Positions 16,716 to 25,323 of a stretch of 64,000 nucleotides of DNA are shown here, piece by piece. A model generated the notes under the pieces. The model did not search any database. It saw nothing but the letters and a program-made list of their open reading frames with translations, and was not told the DNA's origin. This DNA is from Proteiniclasticum sp043951855 (GTDB taxonomy: Bacteria > Bacillota > Clostridia > Clostridiales > Clostridiaceae), in contig NZ_JBINJW010000001.1 in assembly GCF_043951855.1 (NCBI RefSeq), positions 310,001 to 374,000 on the forward strand, in the 5' to 3' direction. Position 1 is the stretch's first letter. Every line of letters begins with the position of its first letter. A program made the translations under genes and the position numbers.

Positions 16716-17969
16716 TTATTTTTTCAGTGCCTGCAGAATATGATACAAGGCATCCTCTTTACCGAAAGCGCCAGCCTTCGTCACTATGTCGATATCTTCA
16801 AACTCCTCACTGATGAATCTTCCAATAGGAATTGCAGGAAGCACTTCATCTTTAATGATCATTCCACTGATATCAAGTTCTTTTGCAATCTTTATAAGTG
16901 TATCGCCACCTGTGATATATACGCCTGAAAGATTCTCCTTACTGCTGCGCATCAGATGACCCGTTATTTCACCTAGTGATTTTGCTATGAAATCGCTTAT
17001 TTCGAAATGACTCATCCCTCTTGTTTCCGCGTAATTGATTGTCTGATCGATGACATCACGATTTTCCGCTGTATATAAGGCCACATCATTGCCTTTTTCT
17101 AATAGACCAGTGACATCATCTGCAATCTTCCGCTTGTTCGCTTCGTCAAACATCATATCCACTTTGTAGTGAATCACATGCAGAGGTAATCTCTCTTTTG
17201 CATATTCGATCTGATTTCTTGTGACATCACTCACACTGCCTATGATGGACAGTACTCCTGTCTTTCTCTGAAACCCAAAAGCATCAGGTATGAACTCTGC
17301 AAGACCCGCCGTTCCAGAAAGAATATAATCTGCTTCCAGAGAGCTGATCACTTCCGCGCACACCTTCAGATCTTCCGTATTCTCCGCATCGAAGAGGATG
17401 ATCTGCGCCTCTTCTTTTCTTGCCTTGCGGATGGATGCGAGCAGGGCTTCCTTTTCATAAGGACCACTTTTAGGTATCAGCACCGTCTTCTTGTCCGTCT
17501 GATTGGCAATGATTTCTGCAATGGACGACTGCGTCACCGATGTTTTGGGATCCTTAGCCACTTCCGTCTCATGAAGAGGTACGCCATTGACATAGACCAT
17601 GCCTTCTCTGGAGGTTCTTCCATTGGAAGGCAGTGCCGGAACCATGTAGACCACATTCTTCCCGGATGCATCAAGGCATGCTGCTATCTCTGCTCCAATA
17701 TTGCCTCTGAACGTGGAGTCAATTTTCTTGTAGAAAATACACTCTCCCATTTTCTTCAATTCCTCTGTAACCTGATAAACTTTATCATACGCTGTTTTTT
17801 CGTCATCAAAACGACTCTCCGTATCCACTACCAGCACTTCCTTGAGCATAAGGTCTTCTGGTATATCTTCGGTTTTTGTAGTAACAATTGTACTCATTTT
17901 TTTCTTCGCAAACTGAACCCCGGTATCGTTGGACCCTGTAAAGTCATCTGCTATTATAGCTAATTTCAT
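16716..17969 (-). CDS. dtnK: DUF1537-family four-carbon acid sugar kinase
   Basis: A 417-residue ATP-dependent kinase of the family characterised as D-threonate, D-erythronate or 3-oxo-tetronate kinase. The N-terminal acid-sugar domain starts with LAIIADDFTGSNDTGVQFA and has FYKKIDSTFRGNIG near residue 80. The C-terminal nucleotide-binding domain has GVYITGGDT (near 340). Paired with the PdxA2-like gene, the proposed route is D-threonate (or erythronate) to the 4-phosphate, then to DHAP and CO2. First gene of the operon, directly behind a TTGACA/TATAAT promoter and palindrome. The symbol is by analogy with D-threonate kinase; substrate stereochemistry is not readable from sequence. Confidence 0.85.
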   Translation of the reverse strand: MKLAIIADDFTGSNDTGVQFAKKKMSTIVTTKTEDIPEDLMLKEVLVVDTESRFDDEKTAYDKVYQVTEELKKMGECIFYKKIDSTFRGNIGAEIAACLDASGKNVVYMVPALPSNGRTSREGMVYVNGVPLHETEVAKDPKTSVTQSSIAEIIANQTDKKTVLIPKSGPYEKEALLASIRKARKEEAQIILFDAENTEDLKVCAEVISSLEADYILSGTAGLAEFIPDAFGFQRKTGVLSIIGSVSDVTRNQIEYAKERLPLHVIHYKVDMMFDEANKRKIADDVTGLLEKGNDVALYTAENRDVIDQTINYAETRGMSHFEISDFIAKSLGEITGHLMRSSKENLSGVYITGGDTLIKIAKELDISGMIIKDEVLPAIPIGRFISEEFEDIDIVTKAGAFGKEDALYHILQALKK

Positions 17970-17991
17970 CGTTTCTCCCCTTTACATAACC

Positions 17992-18060
17992 TAGTCAAAA
18001 TATATTCAATTTTTGAATACATTTTGACTAATTATATCAACTACCTGAGAACGTTGTCAA
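17992..18060 (-). promoter_or_regulatory. Strong promoter and 39-bp palindromic operator of the acid-sugar operon
   Basis: Reading leftward: a perfect TTGACA -35 box (18055-18060), an 18-bp spacer, a perfect TATAAT -10 box (18031-18036), then an inverted repeat with 18-bp arms (17992-18009 and 18013-18030) differing at one position and separated by 3 bases; arms begin TAGTCAAAAT. The operator covers the transcription start and early leader, where a bound repressor would block initiation. The DeoR protein of the same operon is the likely ligand. Confidence 0.82.
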
Positions 18061-18065
18061 TACCA

Positions 18066-18105
18066 CAAAAAAAGAGAACAGCCATAATCTACATGCAGTT
18101 CCCTC
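18066..18105 (-). terminator. Likely terminator downstream of rpoN
   Basis: On the minus strand GAGGGAACTGC and GCTGTTCTC can pair around a 12-base loop with small bulges and are followed by seven T (18067-18073). It would end the rpoN transcript before the next promoter. Confidence 0.6.
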
Positions 18106-18132
18106 CTTGTATTGTCTCTTTCAACTATGCAG

Positions 18133-19491
18133 TTACCTTCTCTTTCTGATTTTTGTAGAAGGGATACCTTCCGATTCACGATATTTCGCCACAGTTCTTC
18201 TGGAAATCTCCACATCTTTTTTCATCAGTTCTTCCGCGATCTTCTGATCGGAAAAGGGATGCAGCTTATCTTCCATCTCGATGATCTGCCCAATAAGATT
18301 CTTAATGTAATCGGGTGAAAGTTCATCTCCATTTGATGAATGGGAAGCGGAAAAGAGACTTTTAAGCGCAATTGTTCCTCTTGGTGTACAAAGATATTTT
18401 TCTCTTACTGTGCGACTTACTGTTGATTCGTGTACTTCAAGTTCTTCTGCCACGGTCTTCATGGACAACGGATTCAGGAAAGCGCTTTTCCCCAAAAGAT
18501 ACTTTTTCTGATGCTTCATAACCGCTTCTGTCACTCTCTCAAGCGTACTTTTTCTCATATCGATGCTCTTAAGCAGCTTCATCGCTTCCTGGAGTTTTAT
18601 ACTTAAATATGCTTCGAGTTCCGGATTTCCTTCTTTTGATAATTCTCTGGTCACCTCACTGACCCGAATCTTCGGCAGCTTCATCGCACTCATGGTGATC
18701 TGGAGTTCCTCACCAACAATCTGTATTCTTAAATCCGGTATAACATGACTTCTTGTATTATTATCAGCAAATCCTCTTGATGGAACAGGTTCAGTTTCCC
18801 TGATGTCTTCAACAATCCTTGCGATTTCCTCTTGAGATAATCCCATACTCGTTTCAATTTTCCTGAAATTGCCAATGGCTACTTCAGGCAGATGATTTCT
18901 GATTATCTCCATGTGATTCGTCGTAAGCAGGTCTTTCTTCTTCAGCTGAAAAAGAAGTGTCTCATAGATATCAGGCCACCCGATCCCTGAAGGCTCCAGG
19001 TTCCGCACTATATCCAGTCCTCTTTCAAGGATTGCTGTATCCACACCTAGTATTTCACTGGATTCCTTTACCGAATCTGAGAAATATCCTCTCTTGTCCA
19101 AGGAAAAGATTATGAACTCACATACCTTCACTTCTTCCTCTGACAGATTCATCATACCGATCTGCTCGATAAGATAATCCGTCAGCGTCTTCTCTTTGCT
19201 AATGAATTCGAATGGCGAAACATAATCATCAGATGAAGCCACACCAGTGCTTCGTTCCACTTTATTTTCTTCAGTTTTCGCAAGGGCTTTCATTTTATCC
19301 CAATCTATGCTGGAAAGCTCACCCATTGATGTCTCATCCATTTCAAGCGCAGGATTACTCGTGAATTCTTCACGAATATATTCTGAAAGTTCCATAGTAG
19401 ACATCTGCAGTATTTTCATATGCAACTGCATATCCTGAGATAAAATATTCTTCTGTTCCGTACTCTGATTTTGAAAATGATTATGTTCCAT
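18133..19491 (-). CDS. rpoN: RNA polymerase sigma-54 factor
   Basis: A 452-residue sigma-54. Region I has the Gln/Leu-rich pattern (LHMKILQMSTMELSEYI, then TSNPALE). The core-binding region follows (about 110-320), then the helix-turn-helix (VAEELEVHESTVSRTV) and the diagnostic RpoN box SRRTVAKYRESEGIP near the C-terminus, which reads the -24 element. Located between the acid-sugar operon and the aldarate operon, 5 kb from a PrpR-type activator and a -24/-12 promoter. Its own promoter was not clear; a palindrome ATGATATCAT lies upstream of the start. Confidence 0.96.
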   Translation of the reverse strand: MEHNHFQNQSTEQKNILSQDMQLHMKILQMSTMELSEYIREEFTSNPALEMDETSMGELSSIDWDKMKALAKTEENKVERSTGVASSDDYVSPFEFISKEKTLTDYLIEQIGMMNLSEEEVKVCEFIIFSLDKRGYFSDSVKESSEILGVDTAILERGLDIVRNLEPSGIGWPDIYETLLFQLKKKDLLTTNHMEIIRNHLPEVAIGNFRKIETSMGLSQEEIARIVEDIRETEPVPSRGFADNNTRSHVIPDLRIQIVGEELQITMSAMKLPKIRVSEVTRELSKEGNPELEAYLSIKLQEAMKLLKSIDMRKSTLERVTEAVMKHQKKYLLGKSAFLNPLSMKTVAEELEVHESTVSRTVREKYLCTPRGTIALKSLFSASHSSNGDELSPDYIKNLIGQIIEMEDKLHPFSDQKIAEELMKKDVEISRRTVAKYRESEGIPSTKIRKRR

Positions 19492-19678
19492 GACTCACCT
19501 CGCTTTTCTCACCTATGATATCATAATTTCTGTTCAGTTTCATTTATTCAAGCATTAAATCACCTCAGAAGGATGACAGGATACTATCAGAAATCCAGTA
19601 TTCATTACAGATTCGGTTTCTTTTACAGAACACAAAACCATGTAGCATCCAGTGTATCTTCGGAATATTGGTCATCAG

Positions 19679-19710
19679 CAAAAAAAGGAATCCTGAATAG
19701 AATTCCTTTT
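19679..19710 (-). terminator. Intrinsic terminator of the aldarate/pectin operon
   Basis: AAAAGGAAT (19683-19691) pairs with ATTCCTTTT (19702-19710). On the minus strand the stem ends in seven T. It lies about 50 bases beyond the stop of the MOFRL glycerate kinase, the last gene of the long leftward operon. The rest of 19492-19678 shows no gene. Confidence 0.78.
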
Positions 19711-19759
19711 CCTGTATTTCACTATTGTAGGGGGGCACACAATACTTGAAATTGTCCTC

Positions 19760-21010
19760 TTATTTTGAATTGACCAAGAGCACCATGAAGTCATTGACAT
19801 TGGTTCCTGTAGGTCCTGTCTTCACAAGTGCTCCTACAGAGTCCAGACCATGATAGCTGTCATTGTTGTCCAGATATACTTCCAGCGGAATCTCTTTCTC
19901 TCTCAGCTCTGAAGCTGTATTTCCATCGACGATTCCGCCAGCTGCATCAGTAGGACCATCTGTTCCATCTGATCCCACTGAAAAGAATACCGTATCTTCT
20001 AGTCCTTCAATGCCCTGCGCGCAGGATAAAGCCAGCTCCTGATTCCTTCCACCTTTTCCGTTTCCCTTGATCTTCACCACGGTTTCTCCGCCTGCGATGA
20101 TGGCACAAGGCGTCTGGAAGGATGAATTCCCGTTTCTTACTTCTCTTGCCATGGCACTGAAGAACCGACCTACTTCCTTGGCTTCTCCATCCACAGTAGA
20201 AGATAGAAGATAAGGTGTATAGCCTCTGTTTTCCGCAGCTTCCATGGCAGCGCTGCAGAGCGCCGTCACGCTTCCTGTAATGACCGTTTCACAGTTTCTC
20301 AGATCTTTCGGTGTTTCAATCTTCAGCACTTCCAGGATGTGCGGTTCCACTTTCAGCTGATATCTTTCCAGAATCTCCATGGCTTCCTCACTGGTGGAGG
20401 AGTCTCTATAGGCAGGTCCTGATGCGATGGCATCCAGAGGGTCTCCGATGACGTCAGACAGGACTACCGAAAGGATATTGGTATCTTTGCAGTGCTCTGC
20501 GAATTTCCCGCCTTTGACCTTGGAAAGGTGCTTTCTCACCGTGTTGATTTCCACAATGTCCGCTCCGCTTTTCAGAAGCTGGTCTGTGATATCCATGATG
20601 TCTTCCAGCAGCACGCCATCCATGGGCATCTCAAAGAGTGCGGAGCCTCCACCGGAAACAAGAAAGACCACCTGATCCTCTTTCCCCAGCGCACTTGTCA
20701 TATCCAGTACTCTCTTCGTTCCCTTGATGGAGTTCTCATCCACGATGGGATGTCCTGCCTCAAAGATTTCAAGATTCCCGATGGGCCCTCTGCTGTGGTC
20801 GTATTTTGTGATCACCACACCGCTCGTGACCTTCTCCTTCAGCATTTCATAGGCAGCTTCCGCCATATTCCAGGAAGCCTTGCCGATGGCGATGAGAACC
20901 ACTTTCCCTTTGAAGTCTCTGCCTAGAAGCGCGGCTTTCACCGCTTCATCCGGTTTCACTCTGTTTATGGACTCTTCTATGATCTTATATGCATCTTCAT
21001 GAATTTTCAT
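19760..21010 (-). CDS. Glycerate 2-kinase, MOFRL family (GckA/TtuD type)
   Basis: A 416-residue kinase of the MOFRL glycerate kinase family, which makes 2-phosphoglycerate from D-glycerate. Visible features are LIAIGKASWNMAEAAYEML near residue 40, the VSGGGSALFEMP loop, and the C-terminal MOFRL domain with SVGSDGTDGPTDAAGGI. The ATG at 21010 (after AAGGAGAAGG) is chosen; a longer frame to 21064 would run into the aldolase gene. It is the last gene of the aldarate operon and would consume the glycerate made by the GarR-like reductase. The family is unrelated to the GlxK-type enzyme at 9217, so the region holds two independent glycerate kinases. Confidence 0.92.
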   Translation of the reverse strand: MKIHEDAYKIIEESINRVKPDEAVKAALLGRDFKGKVVLIAIGKASWNMAEAAYEMLKEKVTSGVVITKYDHSRGPIGNLEIFEAGHPIVDENSIKGTKRVLDMTSALGKEDQVVFLVSGGGSALFEMPMDGVLLEDIMDITDQLLKSGADIVEINTVRKHLSKVKGGKFAEHCKDTNILSVVLSDVIGDPLDAIASGPAYRDSSTSEEAMEILERYQLKVEPHILEVLKIETPKDLRNCETVITGSVTALCSAAMEAAENRGYTPYLLSSTVDGEAKEVGRFFSAMAREVRNGNSSFQTPCAIIAGGETVVKIKGNGKGGRNQELALSCAQGIEGLEDTVFFSVGSDGTDGPTDAAGGIVDGNTASELREKEIPLEVYLDNNDSYHGLDSVGALVKTGPTGTNVNDFMVLLVNSK

Positions 21011-21020
21011 ATCCTTCTCC

Positions 21021-21917
21021 TTATGAAATGAGATCAAGATTCCGCAGCACTGCTTCAAGCTCATTCATCTTCTCCTCACTGCAGTGCTGAATAGGCATTA
21101 CAGGATGTCCCAGGTCCAGCCCCATCAGATTCAGACAGTCCTTCATCACTACCGGAAAACTTCCATAATTGTAAGTATCTCTTAAAGGAATGAGATCATA
21201 CTGGGCTTTCATGGCACCTTCCAGATCTCCCTTCATGTACTTATCATAGATATCCGCCACAAGCCTTGGAGCTACATTGGCTGTACCTGCAACGCATCCT
21301 GCACCACCGTAGGCAAGTGTTCCATAGATATAGTAATCAGAACCCGCAAGCACCTTGAAGTTCTCGATTTCTCTTGTAGCCTCGATAAAGTGAATGGTCT
21401 GGGCAAAGTCCAGCGAGGTGTTCTTGATGCCGATGATATTCTCCACTTCTGCAAGCCGCTTCAGAAGTGAAACTGAAATATTGTTGGCGGTTTTTCCGGG
21501 ATTGTTGTAGAGAAGCACTGGAATACTTGTGCTGTCCGCAATTTTCTTGAAATGATCATAAAGCTCATCATCCGTCAGCTTGATGAACATGGGTGTCAGA
21601 AGGGTCACAGCATCTGCACCTGCTTCCTCCGCCTGTTTCACAAGTCTTATGCATGCTTTCGTTGTGATTTCTCCCACTCCTGCATAGACAGGAACTCTTC
21701 CTGCCACATGATTAACCGTGATTTCAATGGCTCTTCTCTGATTCTCCTCATCCATGGCATAGAATTCACCGTTACTGCCCATGACGAAAATACCATGAAC
21801 ACCTCCGTCCAGAACATGATCAATGACTCTTATGAGTCCTTTTTCGTCTACATTTTCATTTTCATCCACTGGTGTCACAATGGGTGGAATGACACCTTTC
21901 AAATCTCTGATATCCAT
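21021..21917 (-). CDS. DapA-family (Class I) aldolase of acid-sugar catabolism
   Basis: A 298-residue TIM-barrel Schiff-base lyase of the DHDPS/NAL family. The Schiff-base lysine lies in IGIKNTS and the catalytic tyrosine in LLYNNPGKTA. The pocket motif is MGSNGEFYAM, whereas the true lysine-pathway DapA at 40884 has MAGTTGESATM, so this copy is not a lysine enzyme. Between GarD-like dehydratase and glycerate kinase, with a GarR reductase in the same operon, it probably cleaves 5-keto-4-deoxy-glucarate to pyruvate and tartronate semialdehyde, the step GarL does in E. coli. Dehydration to 2-oxoglutarate semialdehyde, or cleavage of 2-keto-3-deoxygluconate, are alternatives. Start ATG at 21917 after AGGAGGAG-like sequence. 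Confidence 0.85.
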   Translation of the reverse strand: MDIRDLKGVIPPIVTPVDENENVDEKGLIRVIDHVLDGGVHGIFVMGSNGEFYAMDEENQRRAIEITVNHVAGRVPVYAGVGEITTKACIRLVKQAEEAGADAVTLLTPMFIKLTDDELYDHFKKIADSTSIPVLLYNNPGKTANNISVSLLKRLAEVENIIGIKNTSLDFAQTIHFIEATREIENFKVLAGSDYYIYGTLAYGGAGCVAGTANVAPRLVADIYDKYMKGDLEGAMKAQYDLIPLRDTYNYGSFPVVMKDCLNLMGLDLGHPVMPIQHCSEEKMNELEAVLRNLDLIS

Positions 21918-21944
21918 GATTCTCCTCCTATGTTTCCCTTCTTA

Positions 21945-23462
21945 TTATGTAATAGGTGCTGGGTTGAAAAGACAGATGGCATTTTCTATGCCCCACTGAT
22001 CCGCAAAGCATTTCTCACTGCCTGAAGCGATATCCAGGATCAGTCTGAAGATCTCCCATCCTTTTTCTTCTATGGTGGACTCTCCTGTGGCTATGGTGCC
22101 CGCATTGACATCAATGAGGTCAAACCATTTCTCCTTCAGCTCATTTCTCGTGGAGACTTTGATCACGGGTACCATCTTCAGTCCATAGGGGGTTCCTCTT
22201 CCTGTGGTGAACACCTGAAGATGAATCCCTGATGCCATCTGAAGGGTTCCGCAGACAAAATCGCTGGCAGGGGTTGCAGCAAAAACAAGTCCGTTCTTTC
22301 TGACCTTTTCCCCTGGTGAGAGCACATCTGAAATGGCGCTGTTTCCGGATTTCGCAATGGAACCTAGTGACTTTTCCACAATATTTGCAAGTCCGCCTTT
22401 TTTATTGCCTGGTGTCGGATTCGCATCGCGATCCACAAGTCCCGTCTCCAGGTACTCGTCATACCAGGCCATTTCCTGTCGGATCCGGTCTGCGATTTCA
22501 ACCGTTTCCGCTCTCGGCGTAAGCAGATGTACGCCATCTCTCACTTCCGTCACTTCCGAGAAAAGAACCGTCGCCCCGCAGCGCACCAGAAGATCCGATG
22601 CATAGCCCACTGCCGGGTTTGCAGTAACCCCTGAAAATGCGTCGCTGCCTCCGCACTGAAGACCTACCACCAGGTCCTTCACATCACACACTTCACGTTT
22701 TCTCATGTTCAGACGTTTCAGAATCATCTCTCCCTTTTCCACGATGTCCTTGACCATGGCATGGAATCCCTGATTTTCCTGAAGCGTCACGTAGTTATTG
22801 TCTTTGAGACCGATGAACACCTTCTCCGGAATCATCTTTTCACACCCAAGCCCCACATAAAGCATTTCTCCACCGAAGTTGGGATGCTCTGAAAGGTTTT
22901 TGATGGTTCTTATGGGAATTTCCGCATTTTTGGCTGAAATGGCCACGCCACATCCATAATTATGGTTGATGGGCATGATGCCGTCCACATTGGGATAGAG
23001 CGAAAGCTTCTTTTCAAGCTCTTTCACCGCGATGTTCAGCACCCCTTCCACGCACTGGACGCTGGTGGTAATGCCCAGTAGATTCTTTGTGCCTACGGAT
23101 CCGTTTGGATTTCTGTAGCCCAGAAAAGTATACCCTTCCAGTGGGGGCAGTTTATCTGGAACCTTCGTTGCCAGTTCAAGCTCTTCAAGCCTGGGCGCCT
23201 TGGGCAGTGTCAGTCTGTGCTCCGTGATCCAGCTTCCTTTTCTGATCTCTTCCTTGGCATATCCGATGATTTCATTATATCTGATAATCGGATCCCCGGT
23301 CTTATAGTCCACAAGGTTCACCTTATGACTCTGTGGAATATCCTCCAGGACCTCGATCCCTTCTATGATTTCACCTTTCTTCAGTCCTTCTTCAGAAACA
23401 ACGATTTCGACGTTGTCACTGGGATGCACTTTCACAAGACGTTTTTTCATTTCCTTATTCAT
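21945..23462 (-). CDS. Galactarate dehydratase / altronate dehydratase family protein (GarD/UxaA)
   Basis: A 505-residue iron-dependent dehydratase. The N-terminal SAF domain (about 1-100) precedes the main GarD/UxaA domain with GYRNPNGSVGTKN near residue 114, NHNYGCGVA, GLGCEK, and GLQCGGSDAFSGVTANPA near 272. It removes water from D-galactarate to give 5-keto-4-deoxy-glucarate, or from D-altronate to give 2-keto-3-deoxygluconate. The neighbouring GarR reductase and glycerate kinase favour an aldarate substrate, while the pectin-degrading genes upstream would also fit altronate; the sequence alone does not decide. Start is the ATG at 23462 or the in-frame ATG at 23450, both near weak ribosome sites. 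Confidence 0.87.
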   Translation of the reverse strand: MNKEMKKRLVKVHPSDNVEIVVSEEGLKKGEIIEGIEVLEDIPQSHKVNLVDYKTGDPIIRYNEIIGYAKEEIRKGSWITEHRLTLPKAPRLEELELATKVPDKLPPLEGYTFLGYRNPNGSVGTKNLLGITTSVQCVEGVLNIAVKELEKKLSLYPNVDGIMPINHNYGCGVAISAKNAEIPIRTIKNLSEHPNFGGEMLYVGLGCEKMIPEKVFIGLKDNNYVTLQENQGFHAMVKDIVEKGEMILKRLNMRKREVCDVKDLVVGLQCGGSDAFSGVTANPAVGYASDLLVRCGATVLFSEVTEVRDGVHLLTPRAETVEIADRIRQEMAWYDEYLETGLVDRDANPTPGNKKGGLANIVEKSLGSIAKSGNSAISDVLSPGEKVRKNGLVFAATPASDFVCGTLQMASGIHLQVFTTGRGTPYGLKMVPVIKVSTRNELKEKWFDLIDVNAGTIATGESTIEEKGWEIFRLILDIASGSEKCFADQWGIENAICLFNPAPIT

Positions 23463-23491
23463 CCTTTGTCACCATCTTCCCTTTATAAATA

Positions 23492-23525
23492 AGATATCCT
23501 ATGAGAAACGCATCATAGGATATCT
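23492..23525 (-). other. Stem-loop between garR-like and garD-like genes
   Basis: A perfect 13-bp inverted repeat, AGATATCCTATGA (23492-23504) with its complement (23513-23525), loop of 8. It is not followed by a real T-run on the minus strand, so it is more likely an mRNA-stabilising or partial-attenuation element inside the operon than a full terminator. Confidence 0.55.
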
Positions 23526-23531
23526 CTCTGA

Positions 23532-24416
23532 CTATTTCTTTAAAGTGATATTTCCTAACTTTTCATAGTACTTCAGAATCGCCCCATGATCATTCTTTCC
23601 ATAACCATCTGCTTTCAGTACCTGGAGAATCTCCATCGCCTGTACAGTCAAGGGCAGTGGTGCTTCAGCAGAATGCCCTGCATTGATGGCATTGTTGAGA
23701 TCCTTGATATGCAGCTCGATCCTAAATCCTGGATCGAATTTTCTATCCAGCATCAGAGGCGCCTTGGCATCCATTACTGTAGAGCCTGCCAGACCTCCTC
23801 TAATTGCCTGATACACAAGCTCTGGACTTGCACCCGCTTTCTGCGCGAAGGTCAGGGCTTCTGCCACTGCTGAAATATTCAAGGCTACAACGATCTGATT
23901 TGCGAGTTTTGCGATGTTTCCTGCACCAAGTTCTCCAACGTAGGTTACGGAACCGGCCATGGTCATCAGCATATCGTAGTACTTGTCGAAGTCTTCTCTG
24001 TTTCCACCAGCCATGACAGACAGTGTGCCATCGATAGCCTTTGGTTCTCCACCGCTTACTGGAGCGTCGATCATTCTGATTCCTTTTTCTGCAAGAGCAG
24101 CACCAATGGCTTTACTTTCCGTAGGGTCAATGGAGCTCATATCGATCAGGATGGTTCCAGGCTTTGCTGTTTCATGAATACCGTTTTCTCCCAGGGCCAC
24201 CACACGTACGTGTGGAGAGTTTGGAAGCATGGTGATGATCACCTCACACTCACCTGCCACTTCTCTGGCGCTTCCCACTGCCTTTGCGCCAAGTTCAACC
24301 AGCTCGTCCATAGAGGACTGATTGAAGTCATTTACCACCAATTCGTGTCCAGCCTTCACAAGATTCTTGCTCATAGGCTTTCCCATTATTCCTAGTCCTA
24401 TAAATCCAATTTTCAT
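23532..24416 (-). CDS. garR: 2-hydroxy-3-oxopropionate (tartronate semialdehyde) reductase
   Basis: A 294-residue beta-hydroxyacid dehydrogenase. The N-terminal Rossmann motif is GFIGLGIMGKPMSKNLVKAG, the substrate motif is DAPVSGGEPKAIDGTLSVM (near 120), and the catalytic lysine is in GAGNIAKLANQI. All fit GarR/GlxR, which reduces tartronate semialdehyde to D-glycerate with NAD(P)H. It sits between the TIM-barrel isomerase gene and the GarD-like gene, and its product would feed the glycerate kinase. Start ATG at 24416 after GGAGGT. The family also contains 3-hydroxyisobutyrate dehydrogenase, but the operon context supports GarR. Confidence 0.92.
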   Translation of the reverse strand: MKIGFIGLGIMGKPMSKNLVKAGHELVVNDFNQSSMDELVELGAKAVGSAREVAGECEVIITMLPNSPHVRVVALGENGIHETAKPGTILIDMSSIDPTESKAIGAALAEKGIRMIDAPVSGGEPKAIDGTLSVMAGGNREDFDKYYDMLMTMAGSVTYVGELGAGNIAKLANQIVVALNISAVAEALTFAQKAGASPELVYQAIRGGLAGSTVMDAKAPLMLDRKFDPGFRIELHIKDLNNAINAGHSAEAPLPLTVQAMEILQVLKADGYGKNDHGAILKYYEKLGNITLKK

Positions 24417-24466
24417 TTTTTACCTCCTAAATTATCTTCTAATTAACAACTTTGACACCACATGAA

Positions 24467-25309
24467 TTATGCATTATTGTACGCTTTCATCATTTCATTT
24501 AAGCAATACACTTCATTTTCAGGAGTCGTATTTTCTAGTGTTGCATAGATATATGGCTTATCTTTTTTAATGAATTTCATGATTTTTGAATAATCCATCT
24601 CACCAGTCCCTGCGCCAACAGATTTCAATCCATGTCCTTCTTCGGTTCTGATAAAGTCTTTTAAATGAATCATCGCTATATCCTTTCCGAGCAATTCTAT
24701 TGCTTCTTCAAAGACATCTTCCCGGTGATCTACGTTATCTAGTTCGAGCATGTTCACCGGATCAAATAAGACCTGAAGATTATGTGATCCTATCTCATCA
24801 AGAACCTGTCTGCATCTTTTAGGATTCCAGACTATATGTCTTACAACCGGTTCTATCGCAAGGGTTACACCATACTGTTCTGCACATCTGACAATAGGTT
24901 TCAAGTGTTTTATAAATACAGATAACGCCCTGTCCGTCCTGCAATCCGGAGAATATTTGTACTCTATATTTGGTGCTCCAGTTTCTGTTCCAACCATCCC
25001 ACATCCGAGTTGAGAAGCAAATCGAATATGTGCGAAGTAACTTTCAGTAGCATTTCTGATTACATGTTCATCGGGATGAGCTAGATTCAGATAATTGCCA
25101 AGTACTGCAATATCAATGTCATTCATAGCAAATAATTTCTGAAGATATCTTGCATAACCCGGAGTCAAAGCTGAAGGATTGTATGGTACATCTTTTAAAA
25201 CTTTGCGTAGCGCAAGATGTACGCAACTAAACCCACTATCCCGAACACTGGGCAACAGTTCTTCAATGGGCAGCTTTTTAGTATCGTGAAGTCTTAATCC
25301 AAGTTGCAT
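24467..25309 (-). CDS. Sugar phosphate isomerase/epimerase, AP-endonuclease-2 type TIM barrel
   Basis: A 280-residue TIM-barrel protein of the xylose isomerase-like family. Metal-ligand positions are visible as TLAIEPVVRH (Glu), VLFDPVNMLE (Asp), AMIHLKDF (His) and the terminal TLENTTPENE (Glu). These proteins isomerise or epimerise sugars and keto-sugars with a divalent metal; the substrate cannot be told from sequence. It lies 15 bases from the GH105 gene and 50 from garR, so it likely handles a sugar released by the two glycosidases. Start ATG at 25309 after AGGAGGCGC. Confidence 0.82.
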   Translation of the reverse strand: MQLGLRLHDTKKLPIEELLPSVRDSGFSCVHLALRKVLKDVPYNPSALTPGYARYLQKLFAMNDIDIAVLGNYLNLAHPDEHVIRNATESYFAHIRFASQLGCGMVGTETGAPNIEYKYSPDCRTDRALSVFIKHLKPIVRCAEQYGVTLAIEPVVRHIVWNPKRCRQVLDEIGSHNLQVLFDPVNMLELDNVDHREDVFEEAIELLGKDIAMIHLKDFIRTEEGHGLKSVGAGTGEMDYSKIMKFIKKDKPYIYATLENTTPENEVYCLNEMMKAYNNA

Positions 25310-25323
25310 TTGATAGCGCCTCC

